From: Pseudomonas antarctica
Lineage (GTDB): Bacteria; Pseudomonadota; Gammaproteobacteria; Pseudomonadales; Pseudomonadaceae
NCBI RefSeq assembly: GCF_001647715.1
Contig: NZ_CP015600.1
Coordinates: 1,922,001 to 1,986,000, forward strand
Direction: 5' to 3'
Length of the DNA: 64,000 nt
The notes below the pieces were generated by a model. It ran no database searches and had not been told where the DNA came from. It saw nothing but the letters and a program-made list of their open reading frames with translations. Shown here in pieces: positions 54,226 to 63,947 of this stretch. Position 1 is the stretch's first letter. The number at the start of each line of letters is the position of its first letter. The position numbers were made by a program, and so were the translations under genes.

Positions 54226-56877
54226 ATGAGCGACTCTGGCCGCGCCGATGCCCTGTTAGCCGACCTGCCACGGGACGGCCGTGGCCGGCTCAAAGTCTTC
54301 CTCGGCGCCGCGCCGGGTGTGGGCAAGACCTACGCCATGCTCCAGGCCGCGCACACCCAACTGCGCCAGGGCGTGCGCCTGGTCGCCGGAGTGGTTGAAA
54401 CCCATGGCCGCGCCGAGACCGAAGCGTTGCTCAGCGGCCTGCCGCAACAAGCGTTGCTGCGCAGTGAATACCGTGGCGTGATGCTCGAAGAAATGGACCT
54501 CGACGGCCTGCTCGCCGCCAAGCCCAAACTGGTGCTGGTTGACGAACTGGCCCACAGCAACGCCCCCGGCAGCCGCCATGAAAAGCGTTGGCAAGACATC
54601 CAGGAACTGCTCGCCGCCGGCATCAACGTGTTCACCACGGTCAACGTCCAGCACCTGGAAAGCCTCAACGATCAGGTGCGCGGCATCACCGGCGTACAAG
54701 TGCGCGAAACCCTGCCGGACTGGGTGCTGCAAGAAGCAGACGAACTGTTGCTGATCGACCTGCCATCGCGCGAGCTGCTCGAGCGCCTGCGCGACGGCAA
54801 GGTGTATGTACCGGAACAGGCCCGCGCGGCCATCGACGCGTTTTTCACCCAGACCAATCTCATGGCGTTGCGTGAGTTGGCCATGCAGACCGCCGCGGCC
54901 CACGTCGACGACGATTTGGCCCAGGGTTATCGCCAACTCGGCCAGGCGGCGCCGGCGGTACGTGGCCGCTTGCTGGTCGGGATTGATGGCGATGCGCAGG
55001 CCGAACGCCTGGTGCGTCACGCCAGCCGTGTAGCCCAGCGTCGGCATTTGCCGTGGAGCCTGGTGCATATCGATAACGGCCGTGCGCGAGATGAACAATC
55101 GCGCCTGCGCTTGCAAAACGCGCAGCAACTCGCCGAGCGGCTTGGCGGGGAAGTCGTGCTGCTGCGAGCGGGGGAGGTGGCGAAGACACTGATCCAGCAT
55201 GCCGCGGAACGCCGTGCCAGCCTGTTATTGGTGGGGCAGTCGCGTATGCGCTGGCGGCGTCGCTTGTTTGGCGGCGGGCTGGCGGCGCGTTTGCTGCGAA
55301 ATGCGCGTGGCTTGGAAATCAACGTCCTCGACAGCGACGACATGCCCGCGCCCCCGCGCATGCCGGATGTGCGTGGGTTGGTGTGGTTCGACTACGGCCT
55401 GGCGGTGGTGGCGACCGTGGTGGCGGCCGCGGTGGCCTGGGCGGTGGCCAGCGTGCTGCCGCTGCCGAATATCTCTCTGGTATTTCTCGCGGCGGTATTG
55501 CTGGTCGGCGTGCGCAGCAGCCTCGGGCCGTCCCTGGTGTGTGCGGCGCTGTCGTTCCTGACGTACGACTTTCTGTTTATCCCGCCGAATTTTTCCTTTG
55601 CCATTCAGCGTGAAGAGGATGTGTTGACCCTGCTGTTCTTCCTGCTGATGGCCGCGTTGACCGGCAACCTGGCCGCGCGCCAGCGTCGGCAGTTGCAAGC
55701 CCTGCGCGATACCCAGGAAGAAACCAGCGAGCTGCTCGACCTGTCGCGCAAACTCACCGCCGCTACCGATCGTCAGGCGGTGATCAGCGCGGCAGCGCAT
55801 CATCTGGAAGGTTGGAGCGATCTGGATCTATGCCTGGTTAACCGCGATGGTCAGGGCGGCTGGAAGGTCGAGACGGGCGCTGCGTTGAACCTCACCGAAT
55901 CTGAACGCGCCGCCGCCGATTGGGCCTGGCAGCATGATCAGCCGGCCGGCATGGGCACCGGCACGTTGCCGTTTGGGCGTTGGTGGTGGTGGCCGCTGTC
56001 GGGCGAGGAGGGGCCATTGGGCTTGCTCGGTGTGAGCCCCAAACCGGGCCTGGAATTAAGCGGCCAACGCCGTCGTCTGCTGACGGCACTGAGCCAACCG
56101 CTGGCTCAGGCCTTGGCACGCGCGCAATTGGCGCAGGAGCTGGAGTCCGCGCGCCTGCACGGCGAGACCGAGCAACTGCGCAGCGCCTTGCTGGCCTCGG
56201 TGTCCCACGATTTGCGCACACCGTTGACGTCCATGCGTGGCAGCATCGACAGTCTGTTGGCCCTCGGCGAGGCCATTCCCCTGGAAGATCGCCGCGAATT
56301 GCTCGAAGGCACTCGCGATGAAGCCGAGCGCCTGGACCGCTATATCCAGAACCTGCTGGACATGACGCGCCTGGGCCACGGCGCCCTGAAGCTGGCGCGT
56401 GACTGGGTTTCGCCCGGCGATATTGTCGGCAGTGCGCTTGGCCGTTTGCGCGCGGTGCTGGCGCCTTTGCAGGTGAAAACCGACGTGCCGGCGGAGTTGC
56501 CGTTGCTGTATGTGCACGCCGCGTTGATCGAGCAAGCGCTGGTCAATGTGCTGGAAAACGCCGCGCGTTTCTCTCCGCCCCAGGGACGTTTGGACGTGAC
56601 TGCTGGTGTGTCGGACAACCAGCTGTTTTTTGCGGTGGCCGATGAGGGCCCCGGAATTCCCGAAGACGAGCGCGCCAAGATTTTCGATATGTTCTACACC
56701 GCCGCCCGCGGTGATCGTGGCGGGCAGGGCACGGGCCTCGGCCTGGCGATCTGCCAGGGCATGGTCGGCGCCCACGGCGGCCGTATCAGCGTTGCCGAGG
56801 GCATTGAAGGGCGGGGCACCTGCATCACTTTGTTCCTGCCATTGCCGACACAGCCTGGCCTGGAACGCGAGCCTTGA
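54226..56877 (+). CDS. kdpD: Turgor/potassium sensor histidine kinase KdpD
   Basis: An 883-residue membrane kinase. Domains in order: N-terminal KdpD domain with Walker A GAAPGVGKT (about 25-230), universal-stress-like domain (about 245-370), four helices (about 390-490), GAF-like linker, HisKA with His661 in SVSHDLRTPLTS, and HATPase_c (NVLENAARFSPP, DEGPGIP, GTGLGLAI). It senses low K+ and phosphorylates KdpE. Confidence 0.96.
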   Translation: MSDSGRADALLADLPRDGRGRLKVFLGAAPGVGKTYAMLQAAHTQLRQGVRLVAGVVETHGRAETEALLSGLPQQALLRSEYRGVMLEEMDLDGLLAAKPKLVLVDELAHSNAPGSRHEKRWQDIQELLAAGINVFTTVNVQHLESLNDQVRGITGVQVRETLPDWVLQEADELLLIDLPSRELLERLRDGKVYVPEQARAAIDAFFTQTNLMALRELAMQTAAAHVDDDLAQGYRQLGQAAPAVRGRLLVGIDGDAQAERLVRHASRVAQRRHLPWSLVHIDNGRARDEQSRLRLQNAQQLAERLGGEVVLLRAGEVAKTLIQHAAERRASLLLVGQSRMRWRRRLFGGGLAARLLRNARGLEINVLDSDDMPAPPRMPDVRGLVWFDYGLAVVATVVAAAVAWAVASVLPLPNISLVFLAAVLLVGVRSSLGPSLVCAALSFLTYDFLFIPPNFSFAIQREEDVLTLLFFLLMAALTGNLAARQRRQLQALRDTQEETSELLDLSRKLTAATDRQAVISAAAHHLEGWSDLDLCLVNRDGQGGWKVETGAALNLTESERAAADWAWQHDQPAGMGTGTLPFGRWWWWPLSGEEGPLGLLGVSPKPGLELSGQRRRLLTALSQPLAQALARAQLAQELESARLHGETEQLRSALLASVSHDLRTPLTSMRGSIDSLLALGEAIPLEDRRELLEGTRDEAERLDRYIQNLLDMTRLGHGALKLARDWVSPGDIVGSALGRLRAVLAPLQVKTDVPAELPLLYVHAALIEQALVNVLENAARFSPPQGRLDVTAGVSDNQLFFAVADEGPGIPEDERAKIFDMFYTAARGDRGGQGTGLGLAICQGMVGAHGGRISVAEGIEGRGTCITLFLPLPTQPGLEREP

Positions 56878-56914
56878 GCTACCCTATTTTCTCCACGGAT
56901 TTTGATTGGACACC

Positions 56915-57604
56915 ATGAGCCAGACCGCGACGATTTTAGTCATTGATGACGAACCGCAGATCCGCAAGTTCTTGCGGATCAGCCTGGCCTCCCAGGGCTA
57001 CAAGGTGATCGAGGCCGGCACCGGCAACGAAGGCCTGGCCCAAGCGGCATTGAGCAAACCGGATTTGCTGGTGCTCGACCTTGGCTTGCCCGACATGGAC
57101 GGCCAGCAAGTGTTGCGCGAGTTTCGCGAGTGGTCGACGGTGCCGGTGTTGGTGCTGTCGGTGCGCGCCAGTGAAGTGCAGAAAGTCGAAGCCCTCGATA
57201 GCGGCGCCAATGACTACGTGACCAAACCCTTCGGGATCCAGGAGTTTCTCGCCCGCGTGCGTGCATTGCTGCGTCAGGCCCCGGCGGGAGAAGCCCAGGA
57301 AGCAGCGTTGAGTTTCGGACCGTTGACGGTGGACCTGGCTTATCGCCGCGTCCTGCTGGACGGCGTCGAAGTGGCGCTGACCCGCAAGGAGTATGCGGTG
57401 CTGGCGCAATTGGCGCGGCATCCCGGGCGGGTGATTACCCAGCAGCAACTGCTCAAGGATATCTGGGGGCCGACCCACACCGAAGACAGCCACTATCTGC
57501 GCATCGTCGTCGGCCACCTGCGCCAGAAGCTGGCGGACGACCCGACTCAGCCGCGGTTTATCGTGACCGAGGCGGGTGTGGGTTATCGGTTGTTAAATGC
57601 CTGA
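56915..57604 (+). CDS. kdpE: Response regulator KdpE
   Basis: A 229-residue OmpR-family regulator. The receiver has phospho-acceptor Asp55 (LVLDLGLPDMDG) and Lys in VTKPFG; the C-terminal winged helix reads LTRKEYAVLAQLARHPGRVI. It activates kdpFABC. ATG 56915 is preferred over an in-frame TTG three codons upstream. Confidence 0.96.
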   Translation: MSQTATILVIDDEPQIRKFLRISLASQGYKVIEAGTGNEGLAQAALSKPDLLVLDLGLPDMDGQQVLREFREWSTVPVLVLSVRASEVQKVEALDSGANDYVTKPFGIQEFLARVRALLRQAPAGEAQEAALSFGPLTVDLAYRRVLLDGVEVALTRKEYAVLAQLARHPGRVITQQQLLKDIWGPTHTEDSHYLRIVVGHLRQKLADDPTQPRFIVTEAGVGYRLLNA

Positions 57605-57630
57605 GTTGAGCGGCGCCTGAACTGGCCCCT

Positions 57631-57710
57631 TCGCGAACAAGCCCGCTCCCCCATTCGATCGAATTCCACCTTTGGAATGCGGACAAATGTGGGAGCGGGC
57701 TTGCTCGCGA
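57631..57710. repeat. REP pair, reverse arrangement, at a convergent junction
   Basis: TCGCGAACAAGCCCGCTCCC at 57631 and GTGGGAGCGGGCTTGCTCGC at 57689-57708. The left half has single-base changes (AAC for AGC, CCC for CAC). It lies between convergent kdpE and the patatin-like gene. Confidence 0.82.
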
Positions 57711-57736
57711 AGAGGCCATCAGCCACACCCTCTCTT

Positions 57737-58774
57737 TCAACCCTGCTCACTCTCATACTTGTCCAACGTATCCCTGGCGATTTCCCGCCCTAAAGCGATC
57801 AACTCCGGCGCCTTGTAGAACTCGAAAAACCGGCACACGCGCTTCGGCACGTTGATCAGCACATCCGGCGGGTAGCCGGCGATCTTGTACTGCGCCAGCG
57901 ACGTTTGCATCACCTCGAAGCTCTGGTTGATCAGGTCCAGCAGCGACGCCGGGCCAACGTTGTCGATGATGAACGAGCCGGTCGCCGATTTTGGCGCCCC
58001 GGCCTTTTCCGGCGCGGCGGCGGGTTGCTGGGATTCGGGCTCGGCCGATTCCAGCCACGGGTTGATCTCTGCCGTCTGGGCCTGCAATGCCTCCTGCTCC
58101 AGCTTCATTAATTGTTCGGCTTGTTTGCGTCGAAACGGCAGGTGTGAGCCCAATGACTTGGCCAAGCTGTTGAAGCGGCTCTTGAACGCGGGCGGGCGCT
58201 GGATCACCGGCAATTGGTAGTGTTTTTGGTTGGTGGCGTTGAGGTTGACGGCGATGATCAAGTCGCAATGGCTCGACACCACCGGCACAATCGGCAGCGG
58301 GTTGAGCAGGCCGCCGTCCACCAGCATGCGGTTACCTTGCATCACCGGCGTGAACAGGCTTGGAATCGCCGCCGAAGCGCGCATGGCCTGGTGCAGGCAG
58401 CCTTCCTGGAACCAGATTTCCTGTTGGTTGGTCAGGTCCGTGGCAACGGCGGTGTAGGGAATGCGCAGCTCTTCGATATTGATCTCGCCGACAATCTTGC
58501 GGATTTGCCCGAAGACTTTCTCGCCGCGGATCGCGCCCAGCCGAAAACTCACGTCCACCAGGCGCAGCACGTCCAGGTAGTCGAGGCTCTCGATCCAGTT
58601 TCGGTACTCATCGAGCTTGCCGGCGGCATAGATCCCGCCCACCACCGCCCCCATCGAGCAACCGGCGATACAGGCGATGTCGTAGCCGCGCCGTTCGATT
58701 TCCTCGATCACACCGATATGGGCGTAACCCCGGGCGCCGCCGGAGCCCAGTACCAAGGCAACACGTTTCTTCAT
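57737..58774 (-). CDS. Patatin-like phospholipase
   Basis: A 345-residue protein. The oxyanion loop GSGGARG (10-16), nucleophile Ser40 in GCSMG and catalytic Asp154 in VDGG form the Ser-Asp dyad of patatin/RssA-type acyl hydrolases. Beyond about 200 there is a basic segment, a low-complexity Pro/Ala linker and a C-terminal helical part (DVLINVPKRVCRFFEF). ATG 58774 gives the canonical MKKRVALVLGSGG start. Substrate unknown; it has no secretion signal. Confidence 0.87.
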   Translation of the reverse strand: MKKRVALVLGSGGARGYAHIGVIEEIERRGYDIACIAGCSMGAVVGGIYAAGKLDEYRNWIESLDYLDVLRLVDVSFRLGAIRGEKVFGQIRKIVGEINIEELRIPYTAVATDLTNQQEIWFQEGCLHQAMRASAAIPSLFTPVMQGNRMLVDGGLLNPLPIVPVVSSHCDLIIAVNLNATNQKHYQLPVIQRPPAFKSRFNSLAKSLGSHLPFRRKQAEQLMKLEQEALQAQTAEINPWLESAEPESQQPAAAPEKAGAPKSATGSFIIDNVGPASLLDLINQSFEVMQTSLAQYKIAGYPPDVLINVPKRVCRFFEFYKAPELIALGREIARDTLDKYESEQG

Positions 58775-58990
58775 GACCTGATCCTTCGTAAAACAGTTGC
58801 CCACAATGCACCCATCAAGGTCAGTGCTTCAATCTTCGTCGACACACGCAATAATTTTCCGGAATAGTCGGGGCGCTCGGGTATGCTCTGGCTATCATCA
58901 CTTTTGGTTTCAGGCGCCCGTACAAGGCACTTTTCCTTGTAGGCAACGTCTACACCGTACGACTGTTTTTCTTTATTTGAGGTGTCATTG

Positions 58991-59269
58991 ATGAAAGCCT
59001 GGATGTGTGTGCCTGTGATCGTGTTGGCCCTGGCCGGTTGTGCCGGGAAAACCGCGTACCGCGACAGTTGTGGCACGCAATTGGACGCGGCGTGGCATGA
59101 GTTGGATTTGGCCAAGGCCGAAGGTTTTGCCGGGACTGTGAGCTACTCTAAGGCTTTGTCATTGTTGACGGGTGCCAAGACCCAACAGCAATTCGAAGCG
59201 TTTGAAGGGTGCTCCAACAAGGCCGAGAAAGCGCGGTTCTATATCCGTGAGTCGCGCGCCGGGCGTTAA
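58991..59269 (+). CDS. Small predicted lipoprotein of unknown function
   Basis: A 92-residue protein with lipobox LAGC (Cys17) after a 16-residue signal. The mature part is mostly helical and charged (QLDAAWHELDLAKAEGFAGTVSYSKALSLLTGAKTQQQFE) with two more cysteines. It resembles small envelope lipoproteins common in Pseudomonas; I know no function. GAGGTG precedes ATG 58991. Confidence 0.75.
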   Translation: MKAWMCVPVIVLALAGCAGKTAYRDSCGTQLDAAWHELDLAKAEGFAGTVSYSKALSLLTGAKTQQQFEAFEGCSNKAEKARFYIRESRAGR

Positions 59270-59313
59270 CCCGTAAGCGGCAAGCAGGGTCTTAATGGTC
59301 AAGGGAGGAAGGG

Positions 59314-60075
59314 ATGTCAGCTTTGGTTGATCAGTTAGTCGCTCAGGTCATTGGCCTGGAAGTAGGGTTGCTGAGCTGCCAGGCTCGCCTCGCCGCCGTC
59401 ACCGACGATGAAGCCTTGCACGACCTGCGCACCACCGTGCGGCGCCTGCGCAGTTTGTTGCGTCCTTTGCGTGGCCTGCCGGGTGTCGAACAGCTTGAAT
59501 TGGCCGCCGGCACGGTCGGCCAAATGACCACGCCGCTGCGCGACCGAGAGGTCCTGGCGGCGTATCTTCACCAGCACGGTCATCACGCGGCTGCCGACCG
59601 ACGCCTGCGCCTGCAACCCGATGCCTACCGCCACGTGGCGCAAAGCCCGGAACTGGCGCACCTGCTGCTGATCCTTGATGCCTTCCCACGTTTTATCCGC
59701 GCCTCCCAGCACCAGAAGCTGCTCAAAGGCCTGCGCCCGAGCATCGAAAAGCGGCTGGGCAAGCAATGGCACGCACTCGATAAAGCCCTGAAAGACCCAA
59801 GCCATGATCGCCATCGCCTGCGGTTGCTGATCAAGCGCGTACGCTACGCAGCCGAGGCCTACCCCGAGCTGGACAAACTCCCGGCCAAAGCGATGTCGCG
59901 CCTCAAGCAAGCCCAAGGCGCCCTGGGTGATTGGCACGATTGCTGGCAGTGGTTGGCCCAGGCCGAACATCAGCCCGACTTGCAGCCGTGTGTCGCAGTG
60001 TGGCATCGCACCATGGCCACGGCTGAAGGGCAGGCGGATCGGGTGCTCGACAAACTCAGTGCGGATTGTTTCTAG
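59314..60075 (+). CDS. CHAD domain-containing protein
   Basis: A 253-residue helical protein. Conserved histidines and basic residues (LHDLRTTVRRLRSLLRPLR, HRLRLLIKRVRYAAEAYPEL) are the CHAD signature; CHAD domains bind polyphosphate. No CYTH domain is fused and no polyphosphate kinase lies nearby. AGGAAGGG precedes the ATG. Confidence 0.85.
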   Translation: MSALVDQLVAQVIGLEVGLLSCQARLAAVTDDEALHDLRTTVRRLRSLLRPLRGLPGVEQLELAAGTVGQMTTPLRDREVLAAYLHQHGHHAAADRRLRLQPDAYRHVAQSPELAHLLLILDAFPRFIRASQHQKLLKGLRPSIEKRLGKQWHALDKALKDPSHDRHRLRLLIKRVRYAAEAYPELDKLPAKAMSRLKQAQGALGDWHDCWQWLAQAEHQPDLQPCVAVWHRTMATAEGQADRVLDKLSADCF

Positions 60076-60165
60076 GCGGGTCCGGTTTTTGGCCGGAATG
60101 GGCGCTGTACCTTGCCAGCCCGGTGGTTAAGATTCCCCCATCGGTTTTCTTGATGTGAGGTCGCC

Positions 60166-60963
60166 ATGCGCTTTAGTGATTTGCTCGACGCCGCCCGTAA
60201 CAATCCGCTGGATGTGACTATCCCCGCCGAATGGGCCCAGGGTCGCGCGACCTTTGGTGGCCTTGTCGCCGCCTTGCAATACGAAGCCTTGCGCGCTCAA
60301 GTGCCGGCCGATCGCCCTTTACGCTCACTGGCCGTGACCTTTGTCGGTCCGGTTGCGCCGCAGGTGCCTGCCAGTTATCACGTTGAAGTCCTGCGCGAAG
60401 GCAAGGCCGTGAGTCAGCTGCTCGGCCGTGTGGTGCAGAATGGTGAGGTTGCAACGCTGGTACAGGCCAGCTTTGGCGCGGCACGCGAGTCGCAGATTGA
60501 TGTGGCGAGTGAGCCCCCACCGACGTTCAAGCACTGGGATGAATGCCAGGAGTTGCCCTACATCAAGGGCGTCACCCCCGAATTCATGCGGCACCTGGCA
60601 ATGCGCTGGAGTGTCGGCGGGCTGCCGTTTACCGGTAATAAATCCCGCGACATGGGCGGCTGGGTGCGTTTGCGCGGCGACGTGAAGGAAGAGCCCCTTA
60701 CCGAGTCGCACATCCTCGCCCTGGTCGATGCCTGGCCACCGGCCTTGCTGCCACACCTGTCCGCACCGGCGCCCGGCAGCACGCTGACCTGGACCATCGA
60801 ATTTATCCAGCCGCTTCAAGACCTGACCACCCTCGACTGGTGCCAGTATTACGTCAACATCGAGCACGCCCGCGACGGCTACGGCCATGCCGCCGCCGCA
60901 CTCTGGAGCCCGACCGGCGATTTGATCGCCATCAGCCGCCAGACCGTGGTGGTCTTCGCCTGA
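60166..60963 (+). CDS. Acyl-CoA thioesterase-like double hot-dog protein
   Basis: A 265-residue protein with two hot-dog halves, as in TesB-like proteins: N-terminal GRATFGGLVAALQYEALRAQ and LRSLAVTFVGPV, and a C-terminal half with LTWTIEFIQPL and GYGHAAAALWSPTGDLIAISRQ. It should hydrolyse an acyl-CoA; the chain length is unknown. GAGG lies six bases before the ATG. Confidence 0.8.
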   Translation: MRFSDLLDAARNNPLDVTIPAEWAQGRATFGGLVAALQYEALRAQVPADRPLRSLAVTFVGPVAPQVPASYHVEVLREGKAVSQLLGRVVQNGEVATLVQASFGAARESQIDVASEPPPTFKHWDECQELPYIKGVTPEFMRHLAMRWSVGGLPFTGNKSRDMGGWVRLRGDVKEEPLTESHILALVDAWPPALLPHLSAPAPGSTLTWTIEFIQPLQDLTTLDWCQYYVNIEHARDGYGHAAAALWSPTGDLIAISRQTVVVFA

Positions 60964-60966
60964 GCC

Positions 60967-61218
60967 TCAGAACCGCTGGCTACCCTGAGCTTCCAGCTTG
61001 CGCCCGTGGCGTTGCAGCGTAACGCCAGCCAACACACCGATGGCGCCGACGGCAAAACTGGCCAGGCTGAGGCTGAATACACCGGATGCCATCGACAGAA
61101 AACCGATGATCAGCAGCGGTACGGCAATCAACTGCAGCCCCAGGTTGGTCGGGTGCTGAAGGCTTTGTGGCTGATTGCGCCATTGCCAGGCGGGGAAGTT
61201 AGGATGACGTTTGCCCAT
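60967..61218 (-). CDS. Small two-helix membrane protein, Mpo1/DUF962-like
   Basis: An 83-residue protein with an N-terminal basic stretch ending in HPTN and two hydrophobic helices (about 27-47 and 50-68). The HPTN-before-helix pattern resembles Mpo1-like proteins, but the match is short. It is convergent with the thioesterase gene, four bases apart. Confidence 0.6.
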   Translation of the reverse strand: MGKRHPNFPAWQWRNQPQSLQHPTNLGLQLIAVPLLIIGFLSMASGVFSLSLASFAVGAIGVLAGVTLQRHGRKLEAQGSQRF

Positions 61219-61326
61219 GATGATTAATCCTCTGTCCGTTGAAACAACATGGACAAAGTTTAGGTCGCAGGCGGGTGGGGCGGCGAATCAAGACTCGCTA
61301 TGGGGGCCATAGCCAGCCTTGTTCAG

Positions 61327-62808
61327 CTACAACTTCAACTGCCCGATCGCCTTGCTCAACTCCCCGGCCAGCGTCGCCAGTTCATTGCTGGTAGTGGCCG
61401 AGCCCACGGTCTGCTGCACCGTGTTCTCCGTCACATCACGAATGCTCACCACTGCGCGGTTCATCTCTTCGGCGACATGGCTTTGCTGTTCGGCGGCGAC
61501 GGCAATCTGGGTATTACTTTCGCGCATCTGCGCCACGGCACCGGTGATTTCGGCGAGCGCCGCGCCGGCTTCCTGGGCCTGTTGCACGCAGTCGTCGGCC
61601 TTGAGTGAGCTTTCCTGCATGAAGTCCACGGCGTCGCGGGTGCCCGATTGCAGGGCTGACACCATGCGGGTGATTTCGTCTGTGGAGGTTTGCACGCGTT
61701 TGGCCAGGTTGCGCACTTCATCGGCGACCACGGCAAAACCACGGCCCATTTCACCGGCACGGGCGGCTTCGATGGCGGCGTTGAGGGCGAGCAGGTTGGT
61801 CTGTTCGGCGATGCTATGGATCACGCTGACTACGCCGTTGATTTTCTGGCTGTCTTCGGCGAGTTTCTGAATCATTTCGGCGGTCTGTTGCACGCCGGTG
61901 GACAGCCCGGCAATCGAACGTTGTACCCGGTCGACCACTTCCCGGCCGCTGCCCGCCAGGGTGTCGGCGGTCTGTGACAGGTCGCGCGTGGCGCCGGCGT
62001 GTTGGGCGATATGGTAGACGGTGGCGGTCATCTCGTTGATCGCGGTGGCGGCTTGGTCGGTTTCGCTTTGCTGGCCGAGCATGCCGTGTTGCACCTCGTT
62101 CATGCTGCTGGCCAGGCGAGCGGCGCCTTCATCGAGCTGCCGGGCGGTGCGCGCCACGGTGTTGACCACCCGCTGGTAGCCGGCTTGCATGGCGTTGAAT
62201 GCACTGGCCATTTGGCCGACTTCATCTGTGCAGGCCAGGGGCACGCGGGCCGACAAATCACCGGTCTTCTCGACGTGCAGCATTACGTCCTTGAGGGTAT
62301 TGAGTTGGCTGAGCAGGAAGCGGATCAGCAACTGCGAGGCGCCGAGCATCGCCAGCATCAGGATCAGCACGACCACAGCGTAGTTGGCGAAGCGTTCGGC
62401 GAATACCTGGCTCAGGCTCTGCCCATAGGCCAGCACGGCGATCCGTCGCCCATCGGCGCGTGCAATGACTTCAGCGCCGATCAGCGGGTTTTCACCCAGC
62501 AAGGGCAGGTGATTCAGCTCGACCCAGCCACTGGCTGTGCTCAGGGCTGACAGGTCCTGATCGGCCAACTGCGGGATTTGGCCACGGGCAAACGTCAACC
62601 AGTGCTCGCCCTCAGGCAGCGCCTTGTCGGCCGGCCAGCTGCCGAGCAATCGCGCCTGCGCCTGGGCCGAGGCTTGGGACGCCGCGTTGCGTGCCTGTTG
62701 TTCGAGCTGCACGGCGTACAGCACCAGCAGCAATGTGGTGATGAAAGCGACCGCGTTGACCGCCCAGAATTTGTATTTCAGCGAGATATTGCTAAGCCAG
62801 GCACCCAT
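61327..62808 (-). CDS. Methyl-accepting chemotaxis protein
   Basis: A 493-residue transducer: TM1 at about 12-30, a short periplasmic domain of about 120-130 residues, TM2 ([20 protein letters not shown]), a HAMP linker, and a long coiled-coil signalling domain with the tip stretch [30 protein letters not shown] (given here only in part as [20 protein letters not shown]). The periplasmic part does not match a ligand domain I recognise, so the attractant is unknown. ATG 62808 is preferred to a longer frame without hydrophobic character. Confidence 0.9.
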   Translation of the reverse strand: MGAWLSNISLKYKFWAVNAVAFITTLLLVLYAVQLEQQARNAASQASAQAQARLLGSWPADKALPEGEHWLTFARGQIPQLADQDLSALSTASGWVELNHLPLLGENPLIGAEVIARADGRRIAVLAYGQSLSQVFAERFANYAVVVLILMLAMLGASQLLIRFLLSQLNTLKDVMLHVEKTGDLSARVPLACTDEVGQMASAFNAMQAGYQRVVNTVARTARQLDEGAARLASSMNEVQHGMLGQQSETDQAATAINEMTATVYHIAQHAGATRDLSQTADTLAGSGREVVDRVQRSIAGLSTGVQQTAEMIQKLAEDSQKINGVVSVIHSIAEQTNLLALNAAIEAARAGEMGRGFAVVADEVRNLAKRVQTSTDEITRMVSALQSGTRDAVDFMQESSLKADDCVQQAQEAGAALAEITGAVAQMRESNTQIAVAAEQQSHVAEEMNRAVVSIRDVTENTVQQTVGSATTSNELATLAGELSKAIGQLKL

Positions 62809-62904
62809 GGAAGGTTTTCTCTGATAGCGGAAACAGTGTTGGCAAGGTGCCATTATTGTGCCGCTACTCAGGCAATCGGTTTTGACATGGGTCAATGCGC
62901 CGCA

Positions 62905-63711
62905 TCAACCGACGTGGGGCAAGCCAAAAAATGCGCGCGAGCACGCGCTGCTGTGCTCGGCCAGGTCTTCGATGGTTTCGTTGCGGTGCAGGGCGACTTC
63001 ACGCAGCACTTCAGGCAAGTAGGCCGGTTCATTGCGGCCATTTTTCGGCTTGGGGCGCAGGGTGCGCGGCAGCAGGTAGGGCGCATCGCTTTCCAGCATC
63101 AGACGGCCCCGGGGAATTTCCCTGACCAGCGGATGCAGGTGAGCCCCACGGCGCTCGTCGCAGATCCAACCGGTGATGCCGATGTGCAAGTCGAGGTCGA
63201 GGTAGCTGAACAACGCGTGTTGTTCGCCGGTAAAGCAATGCACCACGGCCGCCGTCAGGTGGTCGCGGTAGCCCTTGAGAATTTCCAGCAGGCGCTGGTT
63301 GGCGTCGCGCTCGTGGAGAAACACTGGCAACTTCAGCTCGACGGCCAGCGCCAGGTGTTCTTCGAGGACTTTTTCCTGCTGGGGCCGCGGGGAAAAATCC
63401 CGGTTGAAATCCAGCCCGCACTCACCCACCGCACGCACGCGGTTTTCGCTGAGTAGTGCGCGCAAGCGCTGAGCGCTGTCGCCGTTCCAGTCACTGGCCG
63501 AGTGCGGGTGGATGCCAGCGGTGCTGAACAGACGTTGGCCGCTTTGATCAAGTTTTACGCACAGTTCCAGGGCCTGTTCGCTGCCGTCGACACTGGTGCC
63601 GGTGAGGACCAATTGTTCCACGCCGGCGGCATAGGCGCGGTCGAGAACGGCCTGGTGCCTCTCGTCGAAACAGGGGTTGGTCAGGTTGACGCCGATATCA
63701 ATGAGTTGCAT
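62905..63711 (-). CDS. tatD: TatD-family metal-dependent hydrolase/DNase
   Basis: A 268-residue TIM-barrel hydrolase. The metal ligands are visible as DIGVNLT (a variant start without H-x-H), GECGLDF, the His of FLHERDA, HCFTG and ESDAPYL. TatD proteins act as Mg-dependent 3'-5' nucleases and in DNA repair. It stands alone on the minus strand after the chemotaxis gene. Confidence 0.88.
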   Translation of the reverse strand: MQLIDIGVNLTNPCFDERHQAVLDRAYAAGVEQLVLTGTSVDGSEQALELCVKLDQSGQRLFSTAGIHPHSASDWNGDSAQRLRALLSENRVRAVGECGLDFNRDFSPRPQQEKVLEEHLALAVELKLPVFLHERDANQRLLEILKGYRDHLTAAVVHCFTGEQHALFSYLDLDLHIGITGWICDERRGAHLHPLVREIPRGRLMLESDAPYLLPRTLRPKPKNGRNEPAYLPEVLREVALHRNETIEDLAEHSSACSRAFFGLPHVG

Positions 63712-63947
63712 GGTGCTATCTCCGCCTGCGGCCGGAAAGCATATCAGAGCTGTAGATTTATAAGAAAAACTAAGAACTACAACGAGTTATAGCTGTCTTT
63801 GAACGTCGCAAGCGACATTGTGGTGGGTAACACACCTTCTACCATGCCGCCGTTGCGTGCCTTGCCAGCGCATAAAGCGCTCTGTTTCTGACCTCCAGCC
63901 CTTCGCCTTTCGCGAAGAGGCTGGCCAGTATTCTTTCCGGAGAGCGG

